A stretch of DNA of 64,000 nucleotides from Deltaproteobacteria bacterium ADurb.Bin207. GTDB lineage: Bacteria > Myxococcota_A > Polyangia > Polyangiales > Polyangiaceae. The DNA is taken from assembly GCA_002070115.1 (NCBI GenBank), contig MWCO01000002.1, positions 1-64,000 on the forward strand, given 5' to 3'. Shown one piece after another: positions 45,072 to 55,199 of the stretch. How positions within the stretch are numbered: the stretch's first letter is position 1; every line of letters begins with the position of its first letter. Below the pieces are notes generated by a model, which worked only from the letters and a program-made list of their open reading frames with translations, ran no database searches and was not told the DNA's origin. Made by a program: the position numbers and the translations under genes.

Positions 45072-45530
45072 ATGACGACGTTCAAGTCAGTGGAGGAGAT
45101 TCTTGACTTCGCCATCAAGAGTGAAGAAGAGGCCGAGGCGTTTTACACAGGGCTTGCGGCAAAGACGGAATCCAAAGGTATGAAAGAGGCTTTCCTTTCT
45201 TTCGCCAAGGAGGAAGCGGGGCATAAAGCAAAGCTCGTGGCCATCAAGGAAGGCAAACTCGACAAGCTGTTGCCGTCTTTTCGAATCGTGGACTTGAAGT
45301 TGGCCGATTATTTGGTGGACGTCGAAGCCACGCCCACGATGTCCTACCAAGACGCGTTGATTGTGGCGATGAAGCGAGAAAAAGCTTCGTACAAGCTGTA
45401 CAAAGATCTCGAGGCGAAAGTCGAAGATGCGGATTTGAAATCGACTTTCGAAGCGCTGGCTAACGAAGAAGCCAAGCATAAGATGCGTTTCGAGGTTGAG
45501 TACGACGAGAAAGTGTTGGCAGAAAACTAA
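45072..45530 (+). CDS. Ferritin-like diiron protein (rubrerythrin-type fold)
   Basis: The ATG at 45072 follows tgaggagaaacatcgc. The longer frame from 44880 runs into the divergent M50 gene. Two helix-pair repeats carry SEEEAEAFYTG with EEAGHKAK, and KREKASYKLYKD with NEEAKHKM. These are the E...ExxH pairs that bind two irons. There is no rubredoxin domain. The family usually handles peroxide or iron. No Fur-type operator was identified. Confidence 0.88.
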   Translation: MTTFKSVEEILDFAIKSEEEAEAFYTGLAAKTESKGMKEAFLSFAKEEAGHKAKLVAIKEGKLDKLLPSFRIVDLKLADYLVDVEATPTMSYQDALIVAMKREKASYKLYKDLEAKVEDADLKSTFEALANEEAKHKMRFEVEYDEKVLAEN

Positions 45531-45670
45531 TTGCCTTCCTTTTCTATTGTCCGCGAAAGAAACGCTATTTTCAGTGCGACGCGACAGCTAATTCTTCAAC
45601 GGCTCTCTTCCGTTGGCCTCCGTGGGAGTATTAACCTCGACAACGGACCAGGAGAAGTCGGAGCGATTAT

Positions 45671-46303
45671 ATGACCAAGCATAGAACACGCGATGAATGG
45701 GTCGCGGAGATTCTGGATGCAGCGGCCGGACGTATCGTTGCGGAAGGCTACTCGAATCTGACGATGGAATCGATCGCGGCCCACACGTCATTGAGCAAGG
45801 GCGGCGTTTACCGCTATTTCCGAAACAAACGCGACGTGGCTTTGGCGCTATTCGAACGGGTTTACAACAACTCGATGGACTTCGACTACGACGACATCGT
45901 GGGTTGGAACCTATCGATCGCCGAGACGATTCAACGGCTTCTCGTGGTTCGTCGAAACGCCGAACAATTGCGTCAGGACCATGTCATTTGGGTGCAACTC
46001 ATTCCGGAAACTCTTTGGGATGAGGGGTTCAAACAACACCGAACCCGCTTGTTCGAAGCGTTGCGCGGTAAGTTCGAGGAGTTGGTTCGACGCATCGTCG
46101 CACGAGATGGTCTGGTCATCCATCCAGAGTCCGAGTCCCGGTTCCAGCATTATGTGTACTATGGGCTGGTGCTTCGGGAGGGCATGACTTTCCACAGTGT
46201 GATGGGGCTGCCCCTCGAAGAGCAGGGCGAGATGTACCGTCAGTTCATCGAGTTATTTGTCAAAGACGTGTTCGCGGGGCAAGTCCCGACATCCAGAAGC
46301 TAA
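45671..46303 (+). CDS. TetR-family transcriptional regulator
   Basis: The N-terminal helix-turn-helix is LTMESIAAHTSLSKGGVYRYFRNK (in part), in the position expected for TetR proteins (residues about 28-55). A helical ligand-binding domain of about 150 residues follows. The target is unknown. It is flanked by the ferritin-like gene (same strand, 140 bp upstream) and convergent with the 46412 gene. No palindromic operator was seen by eye in the 140-bp upstream gap. Confidence 0.9.
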   Translation: MTKHRTRDEWVAEILDAAAGRIVAEGYSNLTMESIAAHTSLSKGGVYRYFRNKRDVALALFERVYNNSMDFDYDDIVGWNLSIAETIQRLLVVRRNAEQLRQDHVIWVQLIPETLWDEGFKQHRTRLFEALRGKFEELVRRIVARDGLVIHPESESRFQHYVYYGLVLREGMTFHSVMGLPLEEQGEMYRQFIELFVKDVFAGQVPTSRS

Positions 46304-46411
46304 GGTTGAACAAGTGGTTTGAGCGATGGTGGGGTCGGAGCCCATGCCATGACTCATGCCACATCCAAGGCGTTGGGTCGTTGGACATGATCGTCATGAT
46401 GCCACGCTCCA

Positions 46412-47740
46412 TCAACGTGCGCGCACGCCGAGCCCCAACAACAAGCCACCGGTTGTCAAACCAGTCTCCAGGTCTACGGCGGTGGATTTGGAAGGATGGT
46501 AGGTGATGCCGAGTTGAGGAAACGCTAGCCACGGATAGATGAACGGGCGTTTGCCGCCCGCAAACCAATTGGGTTCCGCATACCCGTAATGATTCGCATC
46601 GTGATCGAGTTCATTACAGTATAGGTAGCTTCCTGGAGGATCGTTGGGGCCCGCGCATTTTTGGTAGGTGTAGGGGTCCCCAGGTCGAAGATCGGGAGGG
46701 TACGCTTGGGTTCTAAGGATATCTCCCGCCAAAGCCCAACCAAGCCCGATGCCTCCCCCCCAGTAAAACTCCCAATGCCCACCGTCATCGAGCGCCGAAC
46801 GCCACGCAAGCTCGACGGTTGCATTGACGTTATGCAAAGAGCTTTCGACGATTTCCCAGTCTGTCTCCGGTGCGTTGCGTCCCTTCAAGGGCATGGGTTT
46901 CCACCCGTAATACGCGTAACCTACGGTGAGCATCAGGTCGGCATTGCCTGTTTTGGTTGTGAACGACAGCGCTCCCCCCGGCGCGAAGACGGTTCGTCCG
47001 CCATCACCAACGATTCGCCAAAAAAAACCGGGGATGACAAACACACGGCCTCGGCCGCCAAACCATGGATCCGCTGAGGAGACGTCCTCGTCGGATACGC
47101 TTATTTCACTTGTTTTCTCGGCCTTTACGCTTTTGGTCAAAACAATCGGTCGTACGAAATGCTCTCCTTCGCGAAGCGTAAACTCATCTTCAAGTTCGTC
47201 ATATCCGTTGGCGCGAACCACGAGTGAAAGAGGCATATCGGGAGCGACAGGCTTTGGCGCAAAGGGATCATCGAGTTTCACGCCGTTGAGGAACACCTCC
47301 AGATGTGGGTATTCCTCAGAGGTTTCGAAGGTGACGGTGGGCAGTCGAGCTTGCGCGTCGGCGAGCCGTTGTGGGGCTTTTTTGATGGCTGAACGGTCCT
47401 GGAACAGATGTTTTGGGGTGATCTTCTCCTCGGAAAGCGCACGATACAGTTCCACCGCTTCCATGAGTTTTCCCTTGCTCGCGTAGCAGTCTGCCAGAGC
47501 GAGGGAGACATGTGCCTGATGGCGTAGCAGTTCCGCTTCTTCCAACAGAGGGATGGCCTGCTCGCATTTGTTCCAGCGCGCCCACATCAACCCCTGTTGT
47601 GCCTTGTATCCTGCTTGATCGGCAGAAGCATGCATCGGCCAAACCACGGCCATCGCGCAGAAAAACCCGATGAAAATTCCGCGATCATGCCAGTGCCGGA
47701 AAGAGCCGCATGCGATCAAGTCACGATACCCATTGAGCAA
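46412..47740 (-). CDS. Exported TPR/PEGA-like protein with beta-rich C-terminus
   Basis: The product has 442 residues. A long N-region precedes a signal peptide ending VWPMHASADQ. Residues about 45-120 form TPR-like helices (AIPLLEEAELLRHQAHVSLA). About 130-205 is a PEGA-like beta domain (HLEVFLNGVKLDD, LVVRANGYDELEDEFTLREG). The last 220 residues have amphipathic strands and aromatic girdle residues (LMLTVGYAYYGWKPM, GLLLGLGVRAR), like a small outer-membrane barrel. The domain order is common in myxobacterial envelope proteins. The function is unknown. Confidence 0.8.
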   Translation of the reverse strand: MLNGYRDLIACGSFRHWHDRGIFIGFFCAMAVVWPMHASADQAGYKAQQGLMWARWNKCEQAIPLLEEAELLRHQAHVSLALADCYASKGKLMEAVELYRALSEEKITPKHLFQDRSAIKKAPQRLADAQARLPTVTFETSEEYPHLEVFLNGVKLDDPFAPKPVAPDMPLSLVVRANGYDELEDEFTLREGEHFVRPIVLTKSVKAEKTSEISVSDEDVSSADPWFGGRGRVFVIPGFFWRIVGDGGRTVFAPGGALSFTTKTGNADLMLTVGYAYYGWKPMPLKGRNAPETDWEIVESSLHNVNATVELAWRSALDDGGHWEFYWGGGIGLGWALAGDILRTQAYPPDLRPGDPYTYQKCAGPNDPPGSYLYCNELDHDANHYGYAEPNWFAGGKRPFIYPWLAFPQLGITYHPSKSTAVDLETGLTTGGLLLGLGVRAR

Positions 47741-47786
47741 AGAGTATGCGTAGACCTGTTATCAACCGTGCGCAAGCCGTCTTCGC

Positions 47787-48950
47787 TCACCGCTGGGACG
47801 TCGTACACCCCACGAGCACGTCGATTCTGCCTTCCGCATCATCTTGCACGTCATCGCATGAGGCTGGGCACAAAATGATACGCGTCGGCGCAGAGTCATC
47901 GTCGTAGCGCCATCCCGGGTCAGAACCACAGGTCTGCGGTGACTTGACGCGAGGTATGGTTTCCTTACTACCAGTGCCTGAGGTGAATTCGACCTCGATG
48001 ACCTCCGGGTTGACAACACCTGCTTCCGGTACAGGCATCTTGTATTCACAGGCAAGCAGGGATGTCCGAATATCGTCGAGCGCTGCAATGAAAGAAGCGG
48101 TTCCCCCCGTTGCGTTGTAGGCTTTTTTCGTTCCGCCATTGATAGCAATGGCAGTCATGGAGTCGGTTGCCTCCGAAGCCGCATAGATAGCGAACGTTTT
48201 GATGGACGGTTCCCCAGCGGCGGGATTGGCATATTGGTAAGCGATTTGCCCGAGACCAGAATCCGACTCGATCGGACACATGTTGCAGCACGGGTCACCG
48301 TCGCTGACAATGACCGCCGCGATGGTGTGGCCCTGCAATGCTTTTTGTCGATCGAAGGCACCTCGGAGCACGCCGTTGAGAGCGTCTTGGGTAGGTGTAC
48401 ACCCATCAGGGGATTTCTTTGCCAAAGCATCTGCAAGGACAGAAGCATGACCGGGAAGGACTCCCCACTGGACCTGCGGCTTGAAGTAATTATCGCCGCT
48501 GCAACTTTTATCTGCGGATTGGCATTTCCCATCGTAGGGGAAAAAGGATAGGGCGATCGAAATACCCTTGCTCACGGGGTCGGTGAAAAAAGCGTTAAGC
48601 CCTCCCACCAGACTGCTCCAGCCGCTGCCACTCATGCTGGTTGACGAATCCGCCATGATGAACAGGTCAACGGGAATCTCTTCGGCCTGAATGGTCTCGA
48701 CGGCACAAGCCACGTCCTTGTTGATCGAACCATCCCCTGTAAATCCACTATCAAAGACAGGGCTCGCCTCTTGTTCGACGTCTTCGGTTTGGATGTCTTT
48801 GGCAGCATCGCTTGGTGAAGAAGGGCTTGCTTCGACGCCAGCATCTCGAAAGCCAGCGGAAGAAGAGTATTGGGTTTCATTGCTGGATGTTCCGCACGCC
48901 ACGGTAATCAGCAAAACGGCAAGAATGGAACCAAGGCAGGTCCTAGACAT
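47787..48950 (-). CDS. VWA-domain lipoprotein
   Basis: A full-strength ribosome-binding site, ggaggtgatt, directly precedes the ATG at 48950, so the 63 upstream residues of the longest frame are excluded. The signal peptide ends LITVACG. An acidic linker of about 55 residues is followed by a VWA domain with DLFIMADSSTSMSG (an ADSSTSM metal-site variant of DxSxS) and VIVSDGDPCCN. The end CGSDPGWRYDD...LCPASCDDVQDD is a Cys-containing tail shared by many myxobacterial VWA lipoproteins. Surface adhesion or ligand binding is inferred. Confidence 0.88.
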   Translation of the reverse strand: MSRTCLGSILAVLLITVACGTSSNETQYSSSAGFRDAGVEASPSSPSDAAKDIQTEDVEQEASPVFDSGFTGDGSINKDVACAVETIQAEEIPVDLFIMADSSTSMSGSGWSSLVGGLNAFFTDPVSKGISIALSFFPYDGKCQSADKSCSGDNYFKPQVQWGVLPGHASVLADALAKKSPDGCTPTQDALNGVLRGAFDRQKALQGHTIAAVIVSDGDPCCNMCPIESDSGLGQIAYQYANPAAGEPSIKTFAIYAASEATDSMTAIAINGGTKKAYNATGGTASFIAALDDIRTSLLACEYKMPVPEAGVVNPEVIEVEFTSGTGSKETIPRVKSPQTCGSDPGWRYDDDSAPTRIILCPASCDDVQDDAEGRIDVLVGCTTSQR

Positions 48951-49085
48951 AATCACCTCCAACGCGATGTGCGAGAAGATAGGCAATAGTATTCTTTTCT
49001 GGTATTGCCACAAAGATTTCGAAAGGCTGTCCTTGTCGAGCCTGGCGGCTTTCCCAAAGCACGAATGGACGATAGACCCCCGGCA

Positions 49086-49856
49086 ATGCAAGTCGAAGAC
49101 CTGATAAAAGCGATGGAAATAATTGCTCCAACGCGTCATGCGGAGGCGTGGGACAATGTCGGTTTGCTGGTGGGCGACGCCAAAGCTTCTCTTTCGCGGC
49201 TATTGTTGACGATCGACCTGGGGATTGCGCAAGTACAAGAAGCGAAGCAATTGGGCTGCGAGGCGGTGATTGCCTATCATCCACCGATATTCAAGGAGGT
49301 ACGGCGCCTGCTCTCCGATTCGCCGGTATATGAAGCGATCCGTGCCGGGATTGCGATTTATAGCCCTCATACGGCATTGGATGTGGCGCAGGGGGGGACC
49401 AACGATTCGCTGGCGGAGGACGTGTTGGGCATGCGAACGAGCGAGGCGCTGCATCTGCGAGTGGATGGAACGGGAATGGGAAAAATCGGCGTTTTCGATC
49501 CGCCGATGCCACGGGTGCAGTTGTTGGAGCGGATCAAAAAGCGCCTGGCCCTAGAGCATGTTTTGGTGGCTGGCCCCCAAACCGGTGTGGTGCGAAATGC
49601 TGCCGTATGTGCGGGCTCTTGCGGTTCACTCGTGGAGTTGGCGGTGAGCAAAGGGGTGGATTTGTATCTCACGGGTGAAATGAGCCATCATAATGCCTTT
49701 CGAGCGGCCAGCCGAAACATGACGGTTGTGTGCGTCCTGCACTCCCATAGCGAGCGACTGAGTTTGCAGCGTTTGAAAAAAAGACTTCAGCATGCGCTGC
49801 CCAACCTCGATGTCATGGTGAGCCAAACGGACAACGACCCCTTCGACATTTGCTAA
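49086..49856 (+). CDS. Nif3-like dinuclear metal-centre protein
   Basis: The sequence MQVEDLIKAMEIIAP, AEAWDNVGLLVGD, AVIAYHPPIFKEVRRL, IYSPHTALDVAQGGTNDSLA, TGEMSHHNAF and CVLHSHSERL covers the conserved blocks of the YbgI/YqfO/Nif3 family. It includes the His, Asp and Glu metal ligands, for example H of AYHPP, H of SPHTALD and the HS-SE block near the end. The fold is a toroidal hexamer with two metals per subunit. The cellular role is debated. The start at 49086 was chosen over 49005 or 49065 because family proteins begin near this motif. It is followed by the PP2C gene after 31 bp. Confidence 0.88.
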   Translation: MQVEDLIKAMEIIAPTRHAEAWDNVGLLVGDAKASLSRLLLTIDLGIAQVQEAKQLGCEAVIAYHPPIFKEVRRLLSDSPVYEAIRAGIAIYSPHTALDVAQGGTNDSLAEDVLGMRTSEALHLRVDGTGMGKIGVFDPPMPRVQLLERIKKRLALEHVLVAGPQTGVVRNAAVCAGSCGSLVELAVSKGVDLYLTGEMSHHNAFRAASRNMTVVCVLHSHSERLSLQRLKKRLQHALPNLDVMVSQTDNDPFDIC

Positions 49857-49887
49857 TGGATCCAGGAAACGAACCGAGTATGATGGC

Positions 49888-50790
49888 ATGCCTATGACTC
49901 ACGCAGGCGGAAACGTTCCGATCCGAGCTGTATTTGGCGGATTGACCGACGTTGGACACAAGCGTGAACACAACGAAGACCACATTCTCGTTCGGGTCGA
50001 CTTGGGATTGTTCATCCTTGCGGATGGCATGGGTGGCCATAATGCAGGGGATGTAGCGAGCAAGCTTGCTACCTCTTCGCTCGTAAGTTTTTTCGAAGCC
50101 ACACGAGGCCAAACGTATTTCGGAATACCGCCGGAAGGATACGATCACCTGGATGTCGATGGCTTACGTCTGCTGTTCGGAATCATCAAAGCCAACGAGG
50201 ATGTCTATCGAGTCTCGGCTGCCGCCGGGGCCCACCACGGTATGGGTTCGACCATCGTGGCGACCTACATCACGAGAGACGGAACCGTTCATATCGGCCA
50301 CGTCGGTGATAGTCGATGTTACCGGATCTCCGATGGGGAGATTGAACAACTCACGCACGACCATTCGTTCGTCAACGATGTTCTTCGCGCAAAACCCGAT
50401 ATGGATCCGGAGCAATTGGCTCATCTTCCCCAGAACATCATCACCCGCGCTCTAGGCATGCGCGAAGAAGTGGAGCCGTCGATTCGATCGGAACCCACGA
50501 TTCCCGGCGACGTATACCTATTGTGTTCGGATGGCTTGAGCGGCCAGGTCAGCCGTGAGGAGATCCATCGCATCGTTGGAACCGGACAAAATCCACAGCA
50601 AGCTTGTCAAATGCTCGTGGACGCCTCGAACGCCGCTGGTGGAAAAGACAACGTTTCGGTCATCATCATTCGCGTGGATCCCGCTCAACCGCGTATTCCA
50701 GCTCCATCTGTGGCCGTATGCCGTCGCTGCGGTTCGCCCAATACTCCTGGCGTGGCGACCTGTCAGCGTTGTGGGTCGCCGATGCATTGA
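49888..50790 (+). CDS. PP2C-type protein phosphatase with C-terminal zinc ribbon
   Basis: The Stp1/PrpC-type phosphatase core has HNEDHILV, ADGMGGHNAGD (first metal Asp at 46), HVGDSRCYR, CSDGLSG and GGKDNVSVIII, so the Mn/Mg ligands are present. The last 26 residues, after a short Pro-rich linker, form a zinc ribbon: CRRCGSPNTPGVATCQRCG. This appended ribbon is not part of the standard phosphatase. It may target the enzyme to substrates. It probably dephosphorylates Ser/Thr phosphoproteins and could counter the kinases at 42644 and, if active, 2445. It is likely co-transcribed with the Nif3-like gene. Confidence 0.92.
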   Translation: MPMTHAGGNVPIRAVFGGLTDVGHKREHNEDHILVRVDLGLFILADGMGGHNAGDVASKLATSSLVSFFEATRGQTYFGIPPEGYDHLDVDGLRLLFGIIKANEDVYRVSAAAGAHHGMGSTIVATYITRDGTVHIGHVGDSRCYRISDGEIEQLTHDHSFVNDVLRAKPDMDPEQLAHLPQNIITRALGMREEVEPSIRSEPTIPGDVYLLCSDGLSGQVSREEIHRIVGTGQNPQQACQMLVDASNAAGGKDNVSVIIIRVDPAQPRIPAPSVAVCRRCGSPNTPGVATCQRCGSPMH

Positions 50791-50838
50791 AGCTTGCTTA
50801 TGGCGTCCCCGGCACGACCCCAAGGGTTCCTTCCGGGT

Positions 50839-53800
50839 TCATCCCCCCATGTTTTTCCATATTTCCGCTACCTTCTGGGGAGACACGGAGATTGGATTTC
50901 GAATTTCCGGTGCAAAAACACACATCCTAAGCTCTTCGATCAGCCATCGAAACGCGTCCAGATCACGTTCCGCCAGCCCGCCAGCCAGCAAGGCGGCCTT
51001 TCGCTGGTGAAACGACTGCCAGATAGGAACGACTTTCGCCGCTTTATCCATGTCGCGACGCGGGTCGTGAACCAATCGTTCCAGGCGTATCTGCATCCCC
51101 TTCAGATAACGTGGGAAGTGCATCCACCGCTCCATCGGTACGTGCAGAAGCATTGCTTTGGGCAGCAGATGCGCCAACTGATCACGTACATCATCGAGGG
51201 TCGAACGTGCCGCTCCCGGTTTTCCCGACAGGTTTTCGAGCATCGACTCTACTTTCGCCACCGCGGTTCCCATTTCGGTCGCGACTTTGCTAACTAATTG
51301 AATTCGCGATGGAATTAGTGGCCGGCCCGTACGCAAACACGCTTCAAACGCCGGCTTATCCCTTGGATAGCGAGATGGTTCGCGCAGTTCGAACGCATCA
51401 TCCAACGCACAAATCACAAGCTGTTCCCGAAGCTGCAGCCCATGATCCGCCACGCGCGCGGCAAGGGTCAAGAGCGGCAATGACTCCGGTATCTGGCGCA
51501 TCACCCTTTCCACCGTCTCGCCCATCGCTATCAAGAGCAATCGTCGCAAACCTCCACGGGTGGCTTGTATGGCAGCGCTTTTCGAAGGTTGCGCGCGCAA
51601 CGACACACTGACCACCTCGTCGACCAACGCGGGAAACGCATAACCCGTTCCCCCTGCCGCCCCCATGGGCATGGTTTCAGGCAGCGTGCCGAAGCTCCAA
51701 CTTGTTAGACCGCTCCGTTCCCACGAACAGCGAGCGGTTTTGGCCCACAATTCCTTGGCCGGCCTCGACAGACGATCCTGCCATGGTTTCAAATCTCTTC
51801 CTTCGCCCAACACGCGCCCCGTCTCATCGACGATCCGGAACAAGAACCGAAGATGATCGGGAAGACCCTCGGGACGCCACGCATCAAGAGGGATGGTAAC
51901 GCCTTTGATGGTGGAAACATCGTGCGACAACGTCCGCAGCATCGGTCCCTCGAATGGTTTTCGTTTCGAGGCGATGTCACGGGCCAGCGGTGCCATCGGA
52001 GCCAACGCCTTGCGAAATGCTTTCGGCAGAGACTGTAACAAAAGCAGTATTTTTTCCTCATGCCATCCCGGTATGGTCCATTCAAACACTTCCGCATCCG
52101 CTCGAGCCAGTACCGACAACGGCAACGTCACCGTGATCCCATCGTCGACATCTCCTGGAGCAAAGCGATAACGAAGCGGGAAGTCGACTCCCCATAGCGA
52201 TATCGAATCGGGATAGTTCTCGGGCGTCAGATCCGCAACCTCTCCCAGCATCACGTCCGACAGAGACAAAAACAAGAACCGTGGATTGATTTTCTCTGCC
52301 TGTCTTCGCCAATCTTCAAAGGTTTTTCCGCAGTACACATCGCTGGGAACGCGGTTGTCGAAAAAAGGCAATAACACATCGTCATCCGCAATCATCTCGC
52401 TTTTTCTTGCCTTGTCCCGAAGCCGTCGCGCTTCGTCCATGATCCTTTTGTTATGCTCTACGAACGCTCCTTTCGACTTGAATTCCTGACGAACGAGGGC
52501 GTGCAACAAGAAGATCTCCCGAGCGACCTTGGGATCGATGGGACCATAGTGAACGCGTCGATCCCGGATGACAGGAAGACCCAATACGGATACTTGCTCC
52601 TTGGCGATGACCCGTGCGGGACGCTGCTCCCAGTGGGCATCTTGGTACGTTCTCTTGCACAACGGACCGGCGATAGACTCCACCCAGGCTGGATCGAGAA
52701 TGGCCGCGACACGAGCAAAGGGTTGGGAGGTTTCCACGATTTCCGCTGCAAATACCCAGGCGGGCGGTTTTTTTGCCAGGGCCGAGGATGGATGGATCAC
52801 GAAGCGCGTTTGCCGCGCACCCACATACGATCGTTTTTCCGGTTGCCACACGCCCATCCGCCCCAGCAATCCCGCGAGCGCGGCTCGATGGATGGCCTCC
52901 GTATTTGCCGCTAGCTCGTTGGGTTGCATGTTCAATTCGGAGCACCGCTCGCGAAGTTGATTGTGCAGGTCTCTCCATTCTTGCATGCGATTGGGCGACA
53001 GATAGTGATCTCGGCAGTGTTTTCGATACCTAGTTCTCGACACGGTCTCCCATAGATTCTGCTGCCAGTCCCATAGCTTCAGAATCCCGGCGAAGTCCGA
53101 TCCTTCGACGTGAAACCGACGATGACACTCATCAGCTTTATGTTTTGCAAGCACTGGGCGTTCTCGCGGATCCTGAATCGAAAGCGACGAGGCGACGACC
53201 AGCATTTCTCGCAGACATCCTTCGCGTTGGCCGGCGAGCAGCATCTTCGCCAATCGCGGATCGATAGGGAAATGCGACAGTTGGAAAGCAAGCTCATTGG
53301 GCTCCCCCTGGGCATCGAGCGCGCCCAGTTCCTCGAGCACACGATACCCATCGCTTATCGCCCGTTTCGAAGGGGGATCGAGAAAGGGAAATGCATCGAC
53401 TCGTCCCAAACCCAACGTCTTCATGTGGAGAATGACGCCCGCAAGCCCCACGCGCTGGACTTCGGGCATCGTGAACGCCGGGCGAGACATGAAATCCTCT
53501 TCGGAATAAAGGCGGTAACAGACCCCGCTGCGCATGCGCCCCGCCCTTCCCGTTCGCTGATTCGCGCTCGCCTGGGAGATGCGTTCCACTTGAAGCTGCG
53601 TCATCCCATTTCGAGGATTGTACCGATTGATTCGCGCCAAACCGCTATCCACCACATAGGCAATCCCCGGAATCGTCAGAGAGGTTTCCGCCACATTGGT
53701 TGCCAAGACGATCCGACGTTGCCGCAAGCTTTGAAACACTTTGTGCTGCTCGCTTTGCGGCATACGACCGTATAATGGAAGCACTACCGTATCGGGATAG

Positions 53801-54648
53801 TCACGAGCGATGAGAATACTGAAAACCTCGTGGATTTCCCGTTCTCCTGGAAGAAATATCAGCACGTCCCGTTGCGGTCCAAGTTCGGTTATCTCGTCGA
53901 CCGCATCCGCCACCGCATCAACCAGATCGCAATCGCTGGCGGGAGGATGATAGACAACTTCTACTGGATACGTCCGACCTGAGATGGCAAGGATCGGCGC
54001 GTCCGCGAAATAAGCGGCAAACCGGTCGACCTCGAGCGTGGCTGAACTGATGATGACACGCAAGTCCGGTCGTTTTGGGGCAATCCGCTTCAAACAGCCT
54101 AGCAGAAAATCGATGTTTAGACTTCGTTCGTGCGCCTCGTCGACAATGATCGTGTCATAACCGTTCAACCATGGATCACTCCGCAATTCCGCCAATAAGA
54201 TGCCGTCGGTGACAAACTTCACATAGGTGTCTGGTGAGGTGCGATCGGAAAACCGGATCTTGAATCCCACCTCATGCCCCAGTTCGACACCGAGTTCGTC
54301 CGCCACACGAGATGCCACACTCGTTGCGGCAATACGACGAGGCTGGGTACAGCCGATCCTGGCGCGAAGACCTCGACCCATGGCGAGGCAAATCTTCGGA
54401 ATCTGTGTTGTTTTTCCCGATCCCGTCTCCCCGCAGACAATGACGAAAGGGTGCTGATCAATGGCGCGGGCAATGTCCTGCACCCGCCCACTGATGGGCA
54501 ATTCAGGCGGAAAATGTACCGGAGACTGCGAATGGGAAGCCACGAAATACTCCGTCGTAGCATCTTTTGAACGATTCGTTAGCGGTGAGATGTCGAGATC
54601 GTCAACCCCTGGCACCGTCCCAACGCAGGTAATGGTTCGACCGCGCAT
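50839..54648 (-). CDS. hrpA: ATP-dependent RNA helicase HrpA
   Basis: This is a DEAH-box helicase of 1269 residues (E. coli HrpA is about 1300). Walker A is GETGSGKTT from 73, DEAH is at 171-174, and SATLE, TNVAETSLT and QRTGRAGR follow. Winged-helix, ratchet and OB-fold (HA2) regions come next. A long C-terminal DUF3418 region (from about 690) is characteristic of bacterial HrpA rather than of shorter DEAH helicases. In other bacteria HrpA rescues stalled or collided ribosomes and processes mRNA. The start at 54648 is the longest frame. An internal start near residue 30-40 is possible. Confidence 0.94.
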   Translation of the reverse strand: MRGRTITCVGTVPGVDDLDISPLTNRSKDATTEYFVASHSQSPVHFPPELPISGRVQDIARAIDQHPFVIVCGETGSGKTTQIPKICLAMGRGLRARIGCTQPRRIAATSVASRVADELGVELGHEVGFKIRFSDRTSPDTYVKFVTDGILLAELRSDPWLNGYDTIIVDEAHERSLNIDFLLGCLKRIAPKRPDLRVIISSATLEVDRFAAYFADAPILAISGRTYPVEVVYHPPASDCDLVDAVADAVDEITELGPQRDVLIFLPGEREIHEVFSILIARDYPDTVVLPLYGRMPQSEQHKVFQSLRQRRIVLATNVAETSLTIPGIAYVVDSGLARINRYNPRNGMTQLQVERISQASANQRTGRAGRMRSGVCYRLYSEEDFMSRPAFTMPEVQRVGLAGVILHMKTLGLGRVDAFPFLDPPSKRAISDGYRVLEELGALDAQGEPNELAFQLSHFPIDPRLAKMLLAGQREGCLREMLVVASSLSIQDPRERPVLAKHKADECHRRFHVEGSDFAGILKLWDWQQNLWETVSRTRYRKHCRDHYLSPNRMQEWRDLHNQLRERCSELNMQPNELAANTEAIHRAALAGLLGRMGVWQPEKRSYVGARQTRFVIHPSSALAKKPPAWVFAAEIVETSQPFARVAAILDPAWVESIAGPLCKRTYQDAHWEQRPARVIAKEQVSVLGLPVIRDRRVHYGPIDPKVAREIFLLHALVRQEFKSKGAFVEHNKRIMDEARRLRDKARKSEMIADDDVLLPFFDNRVPSDVYCGKTFEDWRRQAEKINPRFLFLSLSDVMLGEVADLTPENYPDSISLWGVDFPLRYRFAPGDVDDGITVTLPLSVLARADAEVFEWTIPGWHEEKILLLLQSLPKAFRKALAPMAPLARDIASKRKPFEGPMLRTLSHDVSTIKGVTIPLDAWRPEGLPDHLRFLFRIVDETGRVLGEGRDLKPWQDRLSRPAKELWAKTARCSWERSGLTSWSFGTLPETMPMGAAGGTGYAFPALVDEVVSVSLRAQPSKSAAIQATRGGLRRLLLIAMGETVERVMRQIPESLPLLTLAARVADHGLQLREQLVICALDDAFELREPSRYPRDKPAFEACLRTGRPLIPSRIQLVSKVATEMGTAVAKVESMLENLSGKPGAARSTLDDVRDQLAHLLPKAMLLHVPMERWMHFPRYLKGMQIRLERLVHDPRRDMDKAAKVVPIWQSFHQRKAALLAGGLAERDLDAFRWLIEELRMCVFAPEIRNPISVSPQKVAEIWKNMGG

Positions 54649-54832
54649 CCGGACGCTAACATTTTCATGTGTTTCATCCGATTAACCGATCATGACGGCG
54701 ATCGGGATGCTTTCTTCCATGACCCGACGAAGCCTGCCGTACCGTAAGGCAGCGAAAAGAAGAAGAAGGAAGAATCGCGGAGGCGATCGTCAAATTGTTG
54801 GCCGTTTCTGCTGATAGTCTCAGGATGCCGCC

Positions 54833-55162
54833 ATGTTGGATCGTCGTCAGCGAAGGAGCGAGAAACGAGAAGAAGCGTTGAGCCTGTTTCTCGAGGCGGA
54901 ACGAAAGCGCCTGGGAGTTCGTGGTCTCGCGCTCGGCACGGAACAAGGTCAACTCATTGCGGGTGCAGGTATCGGGCTGAAACGACTCGCCGCGATCGGA
55001 GCCTCGATTCACACACACGCCACGTCTTCCGTGCTTTCACCGTCCCTCGCCACCTGGGGACTGCGCATCCACGACCATCAATTCATCGTCACGTGCCTCG
55101 GCCGCAAATTCACCGCCAATCTCGGAGAAGGGATTCGTCGGATCCTATTGGCCTGTGACTGA
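54833..55162 (+). CDS. Small hypothetical protein (109 residues)
   Basis: A highly charged N-terminal helix (RRQRRSEKREEALSLFLEAE) is followed by VRGLALGTEQGQLIAGAGIG and a beta-rich end RIHDHQFIVTCLGRKF. The alternation with LIAGAG recalls roadblock/LC7 small regulatory folds, but I would not assign it. It is divergent from hrpA. No strong ribosome-binding site was seen. Confidence 0.55.
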   Translation: MLDRRQRRSEKREEALSLFLEAERKRLGVRGLALGTEQGQLIAGAGIGLKRLAAIGASIHTHATSSVLSPSLATWGLRIHDHQFIVTCLGRKFTANLGEGIRRILLACD

Positions 55163-55199
55163 AAGCTTCCTTGGCAAACTCGAGCCTCGAAGGATTCAC

